From: Corallium rubrum
Taxonomy: Eukaryota > Cnidaria > Anthozoa > Scleralcyonacea > Coralliidae
Assembly: GCA_964035015.1 (NCBI GenBank)
Contig: OZ035997.1
Span: 68,362,067-68,426,066, forward strand
Direction of reading: 5' to 3'
DNA: 64,000 nucleotides
Under the pieces are notes generated by a model. It made no database searches, was not told where the DNA came from, and was given only the letters and a program-made list of their open reading frames with translations. This document shows, one piece after another, positions 32,974 through 45,126 of the stretch. Each line of letters starts with the position of its first letter. Position 1 is the stretch's first letter. The translations under genes were made by a program, and so were the position numbers.

Positions 32974-33811
32974 GTGTATGTTGTGTTAAAAAAATTGTAA
33001 AAGTTGAATTTTGGCCTATTTTAGTGTGTGATTATTTGGTGGGATTATATATATAATACCTGGGATTATATATATAGTCCCGACCGCAGATGTAAATCAG
33101 CTAATCAGCCCATAAACCCCATTTTCCCCCGAGACAATTCAAAAGCCGCCGCCTGCTTTCAAAGTCTTCTATTGTTCTTGATAGGTTTATTAGCCATATA
33201 TAAACCTGCAAATAACAAAGAAAACCGACTTGATCGTGTTTTAATAAGAGTGAAGATCATTAGAACATTTCGGAATACTGAAACACACCTTGATGCAAAC
33301 TGCCCAAATGTAAGTATTTCTCCAGCTAAGTGCGACCACTGGAAAGCAATGCAGCCTAGTAAAATCTTTCAAATTGTGGATGTACAATTTTTCCAAATGC
33401 AATACACGGTGCACGGGTCTGATAAGTACTTCCATTTTAAGATAAATTTTGAAATGGCAATTATGTATCAATATTAACGCTCAGTGTAAATTAACGATTG
33501 TAAAAGATTATACTCCGTGTCATTGGACAATTGCTTGGTAAATTATGTGTAAATTTCACCTATTTGAGTCGAAGAGTTCGTAAGATTGCTGCCCTTACTA
33601 GACAATCATATTCTGAGATAAAGAACATAAACCGATCTGAGTTTTCATTTATAACATTGGACAATTTGTTTCAAGTGAAATGAAAGACTGCCGCCCTTGC
33701 AAACAGTCTCATTACTCAAACACACAGTGGATTGTATATATGTACATATACATATACACACATACCCACATACATATGCATACACATACATATACACATA
33801 CACATACACAT

Positions 33812-33844
<33 letters not shown>

Positions 33845-35082
33845 TACATACATACACACATACATACATACACACCTATTACTGTGCTAAAAGGCTGGTA
33901 TATCAGGGTAGCCAGGAAAAAACCTGTCACTGGTAAAAACCCTTTGGGAAAAACCAGTAACAGGAAAACCTGAGTGGGAACAAGATAAAACCAGCAAGCC
34001 TCCCCACGAAGCATCAAAATTAGACAGGTGCTATATTTCGGAAGAACTACAATGTCTTTCCTTGAGTAAAGTTGTTATAGAGTTCTAAGGTATAGATATG
34101 GCCGTACAAGGCTCACTACAATATATCCATATTATTCTAACTATTTGACTCTGCATGCTTTACACGATACTGCACATGTCTATATGCATGTGAATACAGT
34201 GTACTTCAAATTGATTGCTCCAAGTGACAAAACAGTGGCACATTCTGCTGGTAGTAATTTTCCTTGTCATTTGACAATTCCTCAGCTTTCCTCATTATGA
34301 TGCGGATGTTGCCATCGTAGAATCAACCATTATGGCAATTGGTAAAATAGAGTTGACAATCTCTTGGTCGGGTTGAATGGTAACTGGCATGTTGAAGATA
34401 ATCAGTACGGAATGCTGTAAAATAAGAGAGAAAGACGGCAGAATCTATTCCCGGGTGAATAAATTGAAGTTATCAGGGTAAACCGCTGCGCCTGAATATT
34501 TTCGGATATTTTACAGTTGAAAAATTAAGTATGTTGTAGTAACTGTAACAGAGAAAACAAAATATATAATGTATAGCATGGACAAACTTTAAATGCTATA
34601 GCATGAATGGAGAGAAATGGAAGGTATAGTTTGGTTACCAAAGGTTAAAAAGGTTAAAAAATCACCAATCATGTTGTTGGAAAACAAATAATGGCAGGTC
34701 GAAACAATGTAAACATATTTTGTTGGCAGGTCAAAACAATGTGAACCTGTTGTTCCATATCATGTAAAAAATAACCAAGGCCAAATGATATAAACAATAA
34801 TACAAGAGGACAAAGCCTTGAAACAGATATCAACTGATTGAGAATGACGTCCCAATAACTTAAAACAAAAATCATGGCGAAAACTGGCATGGCCTAACCT
34901 GAAGGGTGCTGCTGCACCAAATACTTAAAATTAAGAAGCACCAATGAAACTGGCACCCGTATCTAAATGGGCTGAAGCCATATTAAATTAAAATGCGAAT
35001 TACAACAGCGAATTACAATTAGCACTAGCAGGCATATAGCTTGACTAACAAAAAGCGGGTTAAATTTAAGAGAAGAAGCGAC
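32974..35082. other. Intergenic DNA with CA/TA microsatellite
   Basis: A (CATA/CACATA)n run lies at about 33740-33876. A 149-codon open frame at 33028-33477 has no recognisable domain or promoter and is not called. A possible exon on the minus strand ending near 34300 is too weak to call. Confidence 0.5.
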
Positions 35083-35656
35083 TAACAATTTTGCTTTAGA
35101 AGAGACTAACAATTTCGCCTCCGAAGAGACTAACAATTTCGCCTCCGAAGAGACGAACAATTTCGCCTCCGAAGAGACTAACAATTTCGCCTCCGAAGAG
35201 ACTAACAATTTCACCCCCGAAGAGACCAACATTTTCGCCTCCGAAGAGACTAACAATTTCGCCTCCGAAGAGACTAACAATTTCGCCTCCGAAGAGACTA
35301 ACAATTTCGCCTCCGAAGAGACTAACAAGTTCGCCTCCGAAGAGACTAACAAGTTCGCCTCCGAAGAGACTAACAAGTTCGCCTCCGAAGAGACTAACAA
35401 GTTCGCCTCCGAAGAGACTAACAATTATTTCGCCTCCGAAGAGACTAACAATTTCGCCTCCGAAGAGACTAACAAGTTCACCTCCAAAGAGACTAACAAT
35501 TTTGCCTCTGAAGAGACTAACAATTTCACCTCCGAAGAGACTAACAAGTTCGCCTCCAAAGAGACTAACCATTTCGCCTCCGAAGAGACTAACAATTTCG
35601 CCTCCGAAGAGACTAACAATTTCGCCTCCGAAGAGACTAACAAGTTCGTCTCTGGC
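35083..35656. repeat. 24-bp minisatellite, about 24 copies
   Basis: The unit GACTAACAATTTCGCCTCCG plus AAGA repeats with an AATTT/AAGTT variant. As 24 is a multiple of three, several frames are open (SLFGGEIV, LVSSEAKL repeats). One copy carries a 3-bp insertion. Spacer-free and perfectly tandem, so not a CRISPR. Confidence 0.92.
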
Positions 35657-37340
35657 TCTGAATAGAGTCATGAGACTAACATATTCTGGCATGGCAGACA
35701 TATAGTCACCGCAGTAGCCAAGTTATAAACTAGTTCGTGACAACACATATAGAAGTCAGGGATGGTCATATGTAAAGCCAGTAGCAACCGACCAAATTGT
35801 TACGCGCAAAAAATAAACGCTTTAATCCCATTGGCGCGAGATAGTTAATTGCTCGGAAATGGAACTTGACATTCCTACGAGTATTAATATAATGTTTTGA
35901 GAATAAATTGGATCCAAGGAGAAATCCGGCTTTACATAAACAAGATTAAGTTGTTAGGATAATCACACTTTGTCATCCTTATTGAAAGTGAAACCAACAA
36001 AAACATTTGAAAATTGTTACGAGGCAATCTTGACGTTAGCATAATAATTTATTGTTTTGTTTTGTATTAAACGGCTAAACATATCAATTACAAGAACTAG
36101 TGCGTAGTATTACATCACTGATACCGACCACGTGTGTTGGCGTGAAACAAGATATGAAACAAAAACCACAATTTCCTGAGCAACAACTTGCGGACAAGAC
36201 TGAGAAGGATAATTGTTTAAGCAACACGATTTACGGCAGAAAAAGCTTGAAAAAATGAAGATATTTTGAAATTGACTCATACACGAACTTATCGTTCCTT
36301 CTAGTTAACCAAAGGCAAGCTTGGAAAATCTAATTTGTAATTTCTAATCTTGCAAATCTAATTTGTAATTACTAATCTTGTTTGTAATTCACTTTTGATT
36401 TGACACTTAGTTTGAAATACACTCTTTAATACCATTAATCATCTTTGTCTTGCTATGTTCTGATGTTATTTTACTAATATACTGGCTTGGCTAATACTGG
36501 CTATATAATATACAATGCTCTGTTAAATTAATTAAACCATGACTGAATCTCACGGCACAAGGTGCTTGCTAAACGTAATTCAGATAAATATTATAAGTCG
36601 ACCCAAAAAGGCACTTAGTGCCGACTGCTGTAGCTGAGGTGTGTATTGGCACTATCGCATAATATGAAGTAAAAAATTAATATATTAATATATACATACC
36701 TATATACGTACCCATATACATACGACATGCATATACATACACATATCTACATACATATATATACACACATACATATGCACAGCCGTACATACATACATAT
36801 CTATATCGCGGGAACTACCACCGCCGTAGATATGTCCGGCGGCAATGATGCTATTAAAATGTGATCTAGTTGCGGCCATGACCATGTGGTCAATTCAAAA
36901 AACAAAGTGCGCAATTGAACAACGCCATAACCCACTAATAATACGTGGAACAAATCTACTCATCGCAAACGGCTCAATAATGTGACCTAGCTCAAGCTGA
37001 TAATGGCCGATATATGCAAGCTTCGTAAACGATGGCCAAGTGACAACTGACAAATAAGTGACCGCCATCTTGCTTCACCCCTTCATTATCGCGAGAAATA
37101 TTCGAACTTAGTAATACTTATTTAGGTTGTGGAACGCATCACTGTTAGATAACATTTAGTTGGCAAATTCGTGTTAACCAAACGTAGAAGTGCGGAAAAT
37201 ATCGCCATATTGTATAGCAGAAAAATTATAAACATTTGCTGCGTGAACTTTTTAAAATACAGTATATAAAGCTCATCTTCTTCATAGAATCATTAAGATG
37301 GGCAGAACAACTATTGTAACATAAGATTCAAAACAATTCT
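35657..37340. other. Intergenic AT-rich DNA
   Basis: No supported gene. A short direct repeat of ATCTAATTTGTAATT lies at 36330-36370 and a (CATA)n region at 36690-36810. Confidence 0.5.
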
Positions 37341-37343
37341 TAC

Positions 37344-37373
37344 CTTGAAAAGAAAGAACAACACGAATACCAT
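37344..37373 (-). CDS. Possible signal-peptide first exon
   Basis: Minus-strand ATG opens MVFVLFFLFK and runs into a consensus donor GTAAGA. A very hydrophobic start followed by a donor is what a secreted protein's first exon looks like, but no second exon could be assigned. Confidence 0.2.
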
Positions 37374-37676
37374 CTTGAATTCTCCAAATTCAAATGAAAT
37401 GGGTTCTACCTCACCTCTTGAAGGTCAGTGCTGAATGAGACAGAACGCGTGGAAGAGATATCCTATAACAGCTAGATCGCACTATGCCCAATGGGGGGTG
37501 GCTGTAATTCTAACCCTCTCCTATGCAAGACAGACCACCTGTTACGTTATGTTAGTCTGATAACAAGTTATAGTTATAGTATCCTTACACAAGTTATTAC
37601 ATTATTTATATTACTCTTTACAATACAGACCAACAGATGGAAAACATAAAAATTATATTGGTGTCCAAATATTCCC

Positions 37677-38117
37677 TATAGTACATATAGTACATATAGT
37701 ACATATAGTACATATAGTACATATAGTACATATAGTACATATAGTATATATAGTACACATAGTACACATAGTACACATAGTACATATAGTACATATAGTA
37801 CATATAGTACATATAGTACATATAGTACATATAGTACACATAGTACATATAGTACATATAGTACATATAGTACATATAGTACATATAGTACATATAGTAC
37901 ATATAGTACATATAGTACATATAGTACATATAGTACATATAGTACATATAGTACATATAGTACATATAGTACATATAGTACATATAGTACATATAGTACA
38001 TATAGTACATATAGTATATTTAGTATATATAGTATATATAGTATATATAGTATATTTTGTTTATATAGTATATATAGTATATATAGTATATATAGTATAT
38101 ATAGTATATATAGTATA
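37677..38117. repeat. 9-bp satellite (AGTACATAT/AGTATATAT) left of the Polinton
   Basis: About 49 units. GTACATATA units change to GTATATATA near 38010. The last AGTATA (38112-38117) is the left target duplication of the Polinton. Confidence 0.95.
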
Positions 38118-39184
38118 AGTAGTATAGCTTATGGGGGTACCAGCGCATTTTAAATGCCCCGGAGACGAGATTTATGTCTCCATACGGCCCATATGACGGG
38201 GGTGGTTTAGACGTCCATACAGTGAATTTCACATCCCATAGCCCAATCACCTGACCATACGCCTCGGAGACGTGAAATATAGCTCCATAGGGCCCAGGGG
38301 ATGAGGGTGCATGACCGTTCATACATTGAAGGTCAATTCCTTGGATTAATTACATCATCAAAATGTCCCATAGATGTGAATTATCGCTCCATAGGGCCCA
38401 AGGGACGAGGATATTACCGTCCATACAGTTAAGAAATATCTCTGAATCCAGTTGTCGGATACATCATTTCCCCCCCATAAGCAGTTATGTAGTTGTACCG
38501 TCTTCCCAGTCCAATAATTTTCTCCCTACCACTCTGTATAACCCCTAATAACCTGACCATCCCTGAAGGTCGTAAGGCCTTCAGGGGGTGGGTCTTGGCA
38601 TCAGGGGTTGGCTATAGTGATGGTCACAGAAAGGTCACCAATCATTGGCAGCCGAAGGCCGTAGGCCTGAGGCGTTGTGAGAAGATCACCAATCATTGGC
38701 AGCCGAAGGCCGTAGGCCTGAGGCGTTGTGAGAAGATCACCAATCATTGGCAGCCGAAGGCTGTAGGCCTGAGGCGTTGTGAGAAGATCACTAATCACTA
38801 GCCCCCATCACTGACAACCATCACTAGCCCCCATCACCGGAAAAGACGTCGGACCCAACATCCAACCGGCGGCGCCCCCTGGTCAGGCCTATGGAAAAGT
38901 CATCGTCAGCATCACTAGCAAAACCATCTGGATATATAACTTCTTCATAAATATTAAGAAATTTTATGAAGTATAATTTCAACAACCAACATCCCTGCAT
39001 CACTTTTGACCACCCACCCCCCCCCCGTTTTGGGAGGGTTGTTCCCTGCATCAACCCAGGCCTCCATCAATCAATAAAGGCAAATCCACTGTAGAACACC
39101 TGGTTGATGAGTTTATGTCCGTAAGCATAGCTACTAACCCCATCATCAAGTATGTACCTCTCATCGTCAGAGCAGCTTAACGAG
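38118..39184. repeat. Polinton left terminal inverted repeat
   Basis: It matches the inverse of 60661-61615. It is about 110 bp longer than the right one, mainly because a 51-bp unit (ATCATTGGCAGCCGAAGGCC...) occurs three times at 38641-38795 and once in the right repeat. The inner 118 bp hold the last codons of the polymerase gene. Confidence 0.92.
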
Positions 39185-42100
39185 ATTTTGTTGACTTCAT
39201 AGGAGCCTAACTGGTGATTAACACTTATAGTTTTCATCTTATGCATGAGTTGCTTCTGGCCCAGTAGCGTATCCTTATAGTCGTTGTGTTTCATGTCCTT
39301 CCTTATGACAGCCTTCTTGATGCCCTTAGCCTTTTTATCCCCTCTATCATCATCTTTCACATAGGAGTACATCTTACTCTTCAACCCAACAAATTCTATG
39401 ATAGGAGTCCCAGCTGTCTCATCCTTCATCTTGCCGATAACTTTTTTATTTTCTCCAAAGTAATACTCAGAGTCCACCGGGTAGTCACTGTTGTCAAACT
39501 TGTCACGATCAGAGTGGAAGTCTCTATAAACATCCCCAGCGGAGATCTCATAGAGTAGACTGTCAGTGTCGGTGAACAGCAGCTTAGCCTTCGGACCATA
39601 CAGATTTCCTATATACCTATAGTGAAAGTCGTACATCCGAGTCTTAGACATGTCCAGTATACACATTCCGACGAAGGCAGGTCTGTTCAGTGTCAGACAT
39701 TCTTTAATTTTATGCACGGCGACCAGGTTCTCATTGAATATCTTACTGCTGACGAATGTTGGCTTAGACACCAGTTTCAGTAGTTTACCTGGATTAGTCA
39801 CAAGTCTAACGTCCACCCTCTTCCTTAGGTTCTCCATGGTCTTACCGAAGACGCTATTATTCATAAGTTTGAAGAAGTCTTTCTCAAACGCATTCTTCGC
39901 ATGGGTCCTCTTCTGTGTGTTGTAGTCAATATACTGCTTCAGCCATGGCGACTGGTCAAATTCCAATGCTCTATGGATTTTCTTCAGCCTCATCCCTAGT
40001 TCCAGGTATAACCGCAAGTTCCTGTAATGTAGAACATACTTACTCTTATCCATGAGGTTGGGGACCAGTTTATGGACCGTGCCTATGGAGATGTTATGCT
40101 TATCTTTTATGTTGCGGCAGTAGTCTGACAACATATCCGATTCAACTTTAAGCTTCTCTGGGGCCAGAGGAAAGTCATTGTGTTTCTCATGCAGTTCGTC
40201 CGGGTACTCCAGATCAACCTCAAGTATCAGACCCCGGTCAGACTCATCACTGTACTGACTCAAGTCCACCGTGTCAGTATCAAGCCACTTAAACCCGACA
40301 GTTGGTAGGTACTGACTCATGGCCCACCCATAGAGGTTATTCGCGTCCAGGTACATAAGATACTTACTAGGCAGCTTCTCATCATAATTTTTCATGTACT
40401 TGTTATTAGCCACCCCATACCTGTTCGCGATATATGACGTGCCACCTCTCAAGCCCTTTTCAATAAACTGGAACATATTGATGTCAGTCATCAATTCAAT
40501 TTTCACGGCAGTCATTTTCAGCATTGCATCCCAAGACAACCCGGGACTGGAGAAGTAGTGACATGGGTCTAGCTTATAGTACTGCAGGCAGGTCTTCCCA
40601 AAGTTCTCAAAAACATCAGCCAACAGCAGCACATCTGCCTTCATGTACAGGTCATGGTACTCTCCCATATTCCTCAGCCTGAAAGTTCTCCAGACCCTAT
40701 GGGCATGCGTATAGTCATCGTCAGAAATGTTCTCGTCATTCAGGATCCTATAGAACTCGTCCTTGGTTGGTAAGCAGGTGTCCTCAAACTTTTCGAAGCC
40801 ACTCATGTAGTCAAATGGATACACCCCCTTATGAGTCATCAGTTCAAATTTCTCACCCTTAAACTCCTCAGATGTTAGCGTGAAAGCGTCCCTGGGTAAG
40901 TTGTCAGCAAGTCATCCCAGAGCACTGGACATGAACTGGAAGCTATCTATGAACACCAGATGTCGGCCCAGCATGAATGACATGTACTTCTCCATGTTGT
41001 TAGGTATCCCATTTATGTCCATTCCAAATTTACCTATCTCCTGCATTATGAAGTGGCTGTCATAACCCCTTAAGTTGTGGAAGATCACTGGTATCTTATC
41101 AGTCATTCTGTAGATCATATTACATCTGCTGTGAGCTGATCCTGTATATTTTCCAGTGATGTGACAGTGATCTCTGACCCTTATATCTGAGGCCACAAAA
41201 CTCCTACTACATATGTGACACTGTGGATTCTTCATAGTCAGCCATCTCATCTTTAGTCATAATCATATCTCTGTTGAAGAACTTCTCCTTAACACTCTGG
41301 CAGTAGGTGACTTCCTCCAACATCTTCACCATAAATTTATAGACGGCCTTCTCACCCCTGTACACCTGCACCGGTCTACTGAAGCTGGCATCAACGCAAC
41401 AGACCACCTTGTACGCAAACCCACAGTCTATATGTTTCTGGTACTCTTGTGTGTATGATGTCCTATCATCTGGACTAGGTGTATTATTATGTGCCACCAC
41501 AGCTTCAAAGTCAGCATATATCACGAAGGGTATTACCCCTCAAGCTGTTTACGGTGGTTGATGAATGTGATTATGTTCTCACCCTCCTCGCGCATCTTTA
41601 TAGCCTGTTTGCCATTCACCACAATACAGTTCTCACTATGAGCTGACAGTATGGCATTTGAGCTGAAGCACTGTAGGCAATGCATGCAGAAATGCTTTCT
41701 CCTTATGCTTAGTCTTACGGTACATGAACTTATTAAAGTCCTTAATCAGCACATAATGCCTATCAATCAGCAGTAGGTTCATGCAGCGTTCATGGTTCTC
41801 CTTGGACACATAGATTGGGTAAGCCTGTCTACCCTCATACCCGAACACATTTATGCATATGCTGTTCTGCGCTTCTATCTTACTGTACTGTCTACTTACG
41901 ACTGGGAATTTCACACCAGTGTAGTCCAGAGTTGGCAGTAAGGCTTTATCAGTTTTCTTGATTCTCTGAGGGTCTTTTTTCTGTGGATTTAGGTATCTAA
42001 TATGGCACCATCTGAAACACTCGTTATCACTGTTCTTTATGTTTATCAGTCCCTTTGCAGAGTTCCTCAACTCCATAGGCAGTTCTACGCAACTACTACC

Positions 42101-42204
42101 CTGTAATGGTTTGTAGGCTACCACGTTAAGATAGTGACCAAGGATTTCTTCTACAACCCAACCACCACCTTCAGAGATCCATATATCATACAGATATAGT
42201 ACAT

Positions 42205-42263
<59 letters not shown>

Positions 42264-42717
42264 ACCCCACCCCCCACACTGTAGTTGAAAGCTCCAGATG
42301 CCTTCTATCTATTGCGATGGCAGCTTTACTGTTGAAGAAGTTAGTAATAAAGACGAAATCGCCATTATCTCCTTTCCTCACTAGTTTAATCTTCAGTATT
42401 TCCACAAACTTTATACCACCCATATCTTCCATCTCAGTCTCAAGTACTCTGAGGATCAGGCTTCTTGTTTTGTTTATCTCAGACTTAGGATCAGCTCGGT
42501 CTAGAATACTAATTTCCAGACCTCTAGTATAACCCTTAAGAGCCCTCCTCGCCTCCGTAACTCCCAGCTCGTCATACAGATCCTGTCTACGACTCGCGAA
42601 CGACTGCTTATCATCATCCGTAAACATATCCACTAATTTAGCCCTGTTACTGATCATACTACCCACGCCTGTTGCTGTTTCTTTAAGTGGGCTGATACTC
42701 TCAACCGTCCCTGACAT
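39067..42717 (-). pseudogene. Polinton protein-primed DNA polymerase B, frameshifted
   Basis: The product would replicate the element from protein-linked ends. The N-terminal region is at 41636-42717, with CFRWCHIRYLNP and a C2H2-like Cys/His segment. The exonuclease domain carries YADFEAVV (Exo I, 41207-41524) and FHNLRGYDSHF (Exo II, 40912-41250). The polymerase domain, 590 codons, is open from 40839 to 39067 and shows LDANNLYGW (motif A), KLMNNSVFGKTMEN (motif B) and FTDTDSLLYE (motif C). Breaks: a (CA)n expansion at 42208-42263, and frame changes near 41680, 41530, 41230 and 40850-40910. A 61-bp duplication (42661-42780) repeats the start region. The 3' end lies in the left TIR. Confidence 0.9.
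42208..42263. repeat. (CA)n microsatellite inside the polymerase gene
   Basis: About 28 CA units interrupt the N-terminal coding region and read as VCVCVC on the minus strand, shifting the frame. Confidence 0.9.
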
Positions 42718-42838
42718 TATTACCCACACCTGGTGCTATTTCCTTAAGTGGGTTTATATTCCCAACCGTCCTAGGCATATCATATCTATATATTTTCGAA
42801 AATAATTTTAAACGCATTATATCTTCTATAGTAATTAT
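42718..42838. promoter_or_regulatory. Divergent promoter region (polymerase left, small ORF right)
   Basis: It contains AATAATTTTAAACGCATTAT and TCTTCTATAGTAATTATATG just before the small ORF. Nearly the same sequence precedes the paralogous ORF (43790-43850). Conservation between the two copies supports a regulatory role. Confidence 0.5.
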
Positions 42839-43003
42839 ATGGTAGATGTGATGTCTGCAGAAATCCTAAGGATCCGTGAGCAGATAGAAAAACTGGTGGA
42901 TGAAGTTTTCAATCTAATTGAGAGGGAGCGGGAACTGACAGATGAATACATCAGGTTTATTAAGTATAGGAAATCCTGTGGAAATATTTACAGTGATTCT
43001 TAA
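42839..43003 (+). CDS. Small coiled-coil protein 1 (54 aa)
   Basis: An ATG directly after the conserved promoter-like block opens a 54-residue frame with a heptad-like amphipathic segment (QIEKLVDEVFNLIERERELT). Its 3' end overlaps the end of the minus-strand nuclease gene (stop at 42960), so the two genes converge. A paralogue lies 1010 bp away with the same core. No family was recognised. The conserved start, core and upstream block argue it is real. Confidence 0.5.
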   Translation: MVDVMSAEILRIREQIEKLVDEVFNLIERERELTDEYIRFIKYRKSCGNIYSDS

Positions 43004-43779
43004 GCGTACCTTTATTACGGAACTTCTTACCGCAGTGTCTACACCTAATCCTCACCCCTGCCATGTACCCATCAATGCATCTGTGTATCTCATCATAGTC
43101 GCATGACAGTAGAACCGTGTATCCATTGTCAGTTAGATTGTTGATGAACACCTTCTGTTTGTCTGAGCAGATCCCACTACCATTCGGGGTCTTCAGCTCT
43201 ATAGCCATCCCAGTATAGTCCTTATGCATGTTGCCAATAATAATGTCAGGTTGTCCACCTCTATATCCCTTCTTCCAGCTGGATATCCGCTTCGGCGAGG
43301 TGTCCTGATTCCCCCCTAAGCCTGGGATGATTAGTGCATTTGGGTGGTACTTCCTTATGTATTTTATTACCTGATATTGCAGGTCAGCCTCATTCATCAG
43401 TGACAGCTGTTTTCCGATAATTGTGGGTGGAGTGTACTGTCCAGTTTTTCTTATGGATGGTAGAACATCTTTAAACACAGTTTTTGAATCTCTTTGCTGA
43501 AGGTAGTTTAGATGAGAACACTAGACTGTACACTCCAGGCTCATTCACCAGGTAGGTGTTTTTGCTCATTCATCAGGTCTTTTTTGATGAGGTCCCGTTT
43601 TGGGACCTCATCTCCTGCATTACTTTTTTTCTATTGTCCTCCTCAACATGATCCTGGATCGCCTTACCCGGCCTCTTATAACCAAGTGCTTCGGCAACAT
43701 CCCTTCCCTGGAACCATATCTCACTGCCATCCTTCTGCACCCTAATCAGTCTACCCTCGAACTCATACATATTAGTCAT
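42960..43779 (-). pseudogene. Bro-N / VRR-NUC-like nuclease fusion, copy 1 (one frameshift)
   Basis: The N-terminal part (43573-43779) is a Bro-N domain: YEFEGRLIRVQKDGSEIWF, GRDVAEALGYKRPGKAIQDH. The second part (42960-43478) begins with the end of Bro-N (DVLPSIRKTGQY) and continues into a PD-(D/E)XK nuclease of VRR-NUC type: GGQPDIIIG, MAIELKTPNG, and a C-terminal C2H2 finger (CRHCGKKF...KNHCKYFH). A frame change lies between about 43480 and 43575. Bro-N domains bind DNA in large DNA viruses; VRR-NUC enzymes cut structured DNA. A role in replication, recombination or competition is inferred. Confidence 0.8.
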
Positions 43780-43848
43780 AACTATACCTGTATATTTTTG
43801 AGAATAATTTTAAACGCACTATATAAAGGTATCTTCTATAGTAGTTAT
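43780..43848. promoter_or_regulatory. Divergent promoter with TATA box
   Basis: AATAATTTTAAACGCACTAT leads into TATAAAGG and TCTTCTATAGTAGTTATATG, between the Bro-N start at 43779 and the small ORF at 43849. It is a close copy of 42790-42838. Confidence 0.55.
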
Positions 43849-44031
43849 ATGCAAGACCTTATGTCCACAGAAATTAATATAATCCGTGATACAATAGGGG
43901 AACTGGTGGATGAAGTTTTCGACCTAATTGGTAGAGAGCGGGAACTGACAGACACCAGGTCTGTGAGTAGCTGCGGAGATCTTATACATATGCAAATTCT
44001 TCTGCAAGCAGATAGAAAAACTGATGGATGA
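43849..44031 (+). CDS. Small coiled-coil protein 2 (60 aa)
   Basis: This paralogue of the 42839 ORF starts MQDLMSTEINIIRD and keeps the core ELVDEVFDLIGRERELTD, then diverges. A further out-of-frame repeat of the core (LMDEVFQLIERERELADE) follows to about 44100. It converges on Bro-N copy 2. Function unknown; the repeated core suggests a helical or oligomerising peptide. Confidence 0.45.
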   Translation: MQDLMSTEINIIRDTIGELVDEVFDLIGRERELTDTRSVSSCGDLIHMQILLQADRKTDG

Positions 44032-44097
44032 AGTTTTCCAACTAATTGAGAGGGAGCGGGAACTGGCAGATGAGCACACCAGGTTTGTGGGTGCTCC

Positions 44098-44830
44098 CTA
44101 GGTCATGTATATCACCCCCGCATCCTCCATATACCCGTCGACGCATCTACATATCTCGTAATAGTTATGTGACAGTAAGATATAATAGCCTTTAACACCT
44201 AGTTTGTAGAGAAGCTCCGACTGCTCTTCTGATGTAACCCCACAACCTTTCGGGGTCTTCAACTCTATGACCAGCCCAGCGTGTTTTTTATATGGCTCGA
44301 TTACGATAATGTCAGGTAGCCCAGCTTTGTATCCCTTCCTACGACTGTCTATCCGCTTCTCCTTGGTGTCCTGATTCTCCCCTATGCCTGGTACAATTAT
44401 AGCATCTGGGTAGTGCCTCTATGTATTTTACTACATCATAGTGTAGTAGGGTCTCACTCATCAGAGACATCTTGTTCCTAGTAGGTCTGGGCTGGATATG
44501 CCACCCAGCTCTCATTACTGATGGTAGAACAACTTCAGTCACCCAGTCTGTGAACCTTACCTGCCGACTCACTGGCTTAGATGCAAACACCAGTCTATGC
44601 ATCCCGGACACATTAATCATGTAGGTGATACTTCTTTTCGGCCACCCACCCTCGGAGATTACTTCAAGCTTTACTTTTTTAATTTCTTTCTTCTTAGCAT
44701 GATCCGTGACCGCCTTATCCTGATTCTTATAACCGAGTGCTTCGGCGACATCTTTTCCGCGGAACCATATTTTGTCTCCATCCTTCTGCACCATGACGTA
44801 TACACCTTCAAAATTATACGTGCTCCTCAT
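44098..44830 (-). pseudogene. Bro-N / VRR-NUC-like nuclease fusion, copy 2 (one frameshift)
   Basis: A full Bro-N domain opens the gene: YNFEGVYVMVQKDGDKIWF, GKDVAEALGYKNQDKAVTDH, MINVSGMHRLVFASK, WVTEVVLPSVMRAGWH. After a frame change near 44410 the nuclease part reads KGYKAGLPDIIV, LVIELKTPKGCG and SHNYYEICRCVDGYME, with the D..ExK catalytic set and downstream Gln. Unlike copy 1 it stops without a C2H2 finger. It is a diverged tandem duplicate of copy 1, about 1.05 kb away. Confidence 0.8.
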
Positions 44831-45126
44831 AAGCGCAGGAGTGTATTATCTCTTTAAGCCCCTTTTCCACTCCAGGTATCGTGGACAGGTACAACCATGG
44901 TCCCATCCCAACTCATGGTAGACAGCTCCGAATAGTCTATCGTCAAAGATGTCCCTGGTCTTACCTTCCTTCATGCCCCCAACTGGCTTTAGTAGTGGGA
45001 CACCCCTCCGGCTAGCCAGCCTCATTATGTAGTAGTTATATCTACTCACATTTTTCCTGATAAGCCCACCCTTCATAAGCTTGGCAACCACATACATAAA
45101 ATCTGATGTCACCATCCCAGCGGGCA

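Noticed and set aside
33028..33477. 149-codon open frame
   Set aside because: No recognisable domain, promoter or splice support; it partly overlaps low-complexity TATA sequence.
35083..35656. CRISPR-like regular repeat
   Set aside because: The 24-bp units are directly adjacent with no unique spacers, in eukaryotic DNA.
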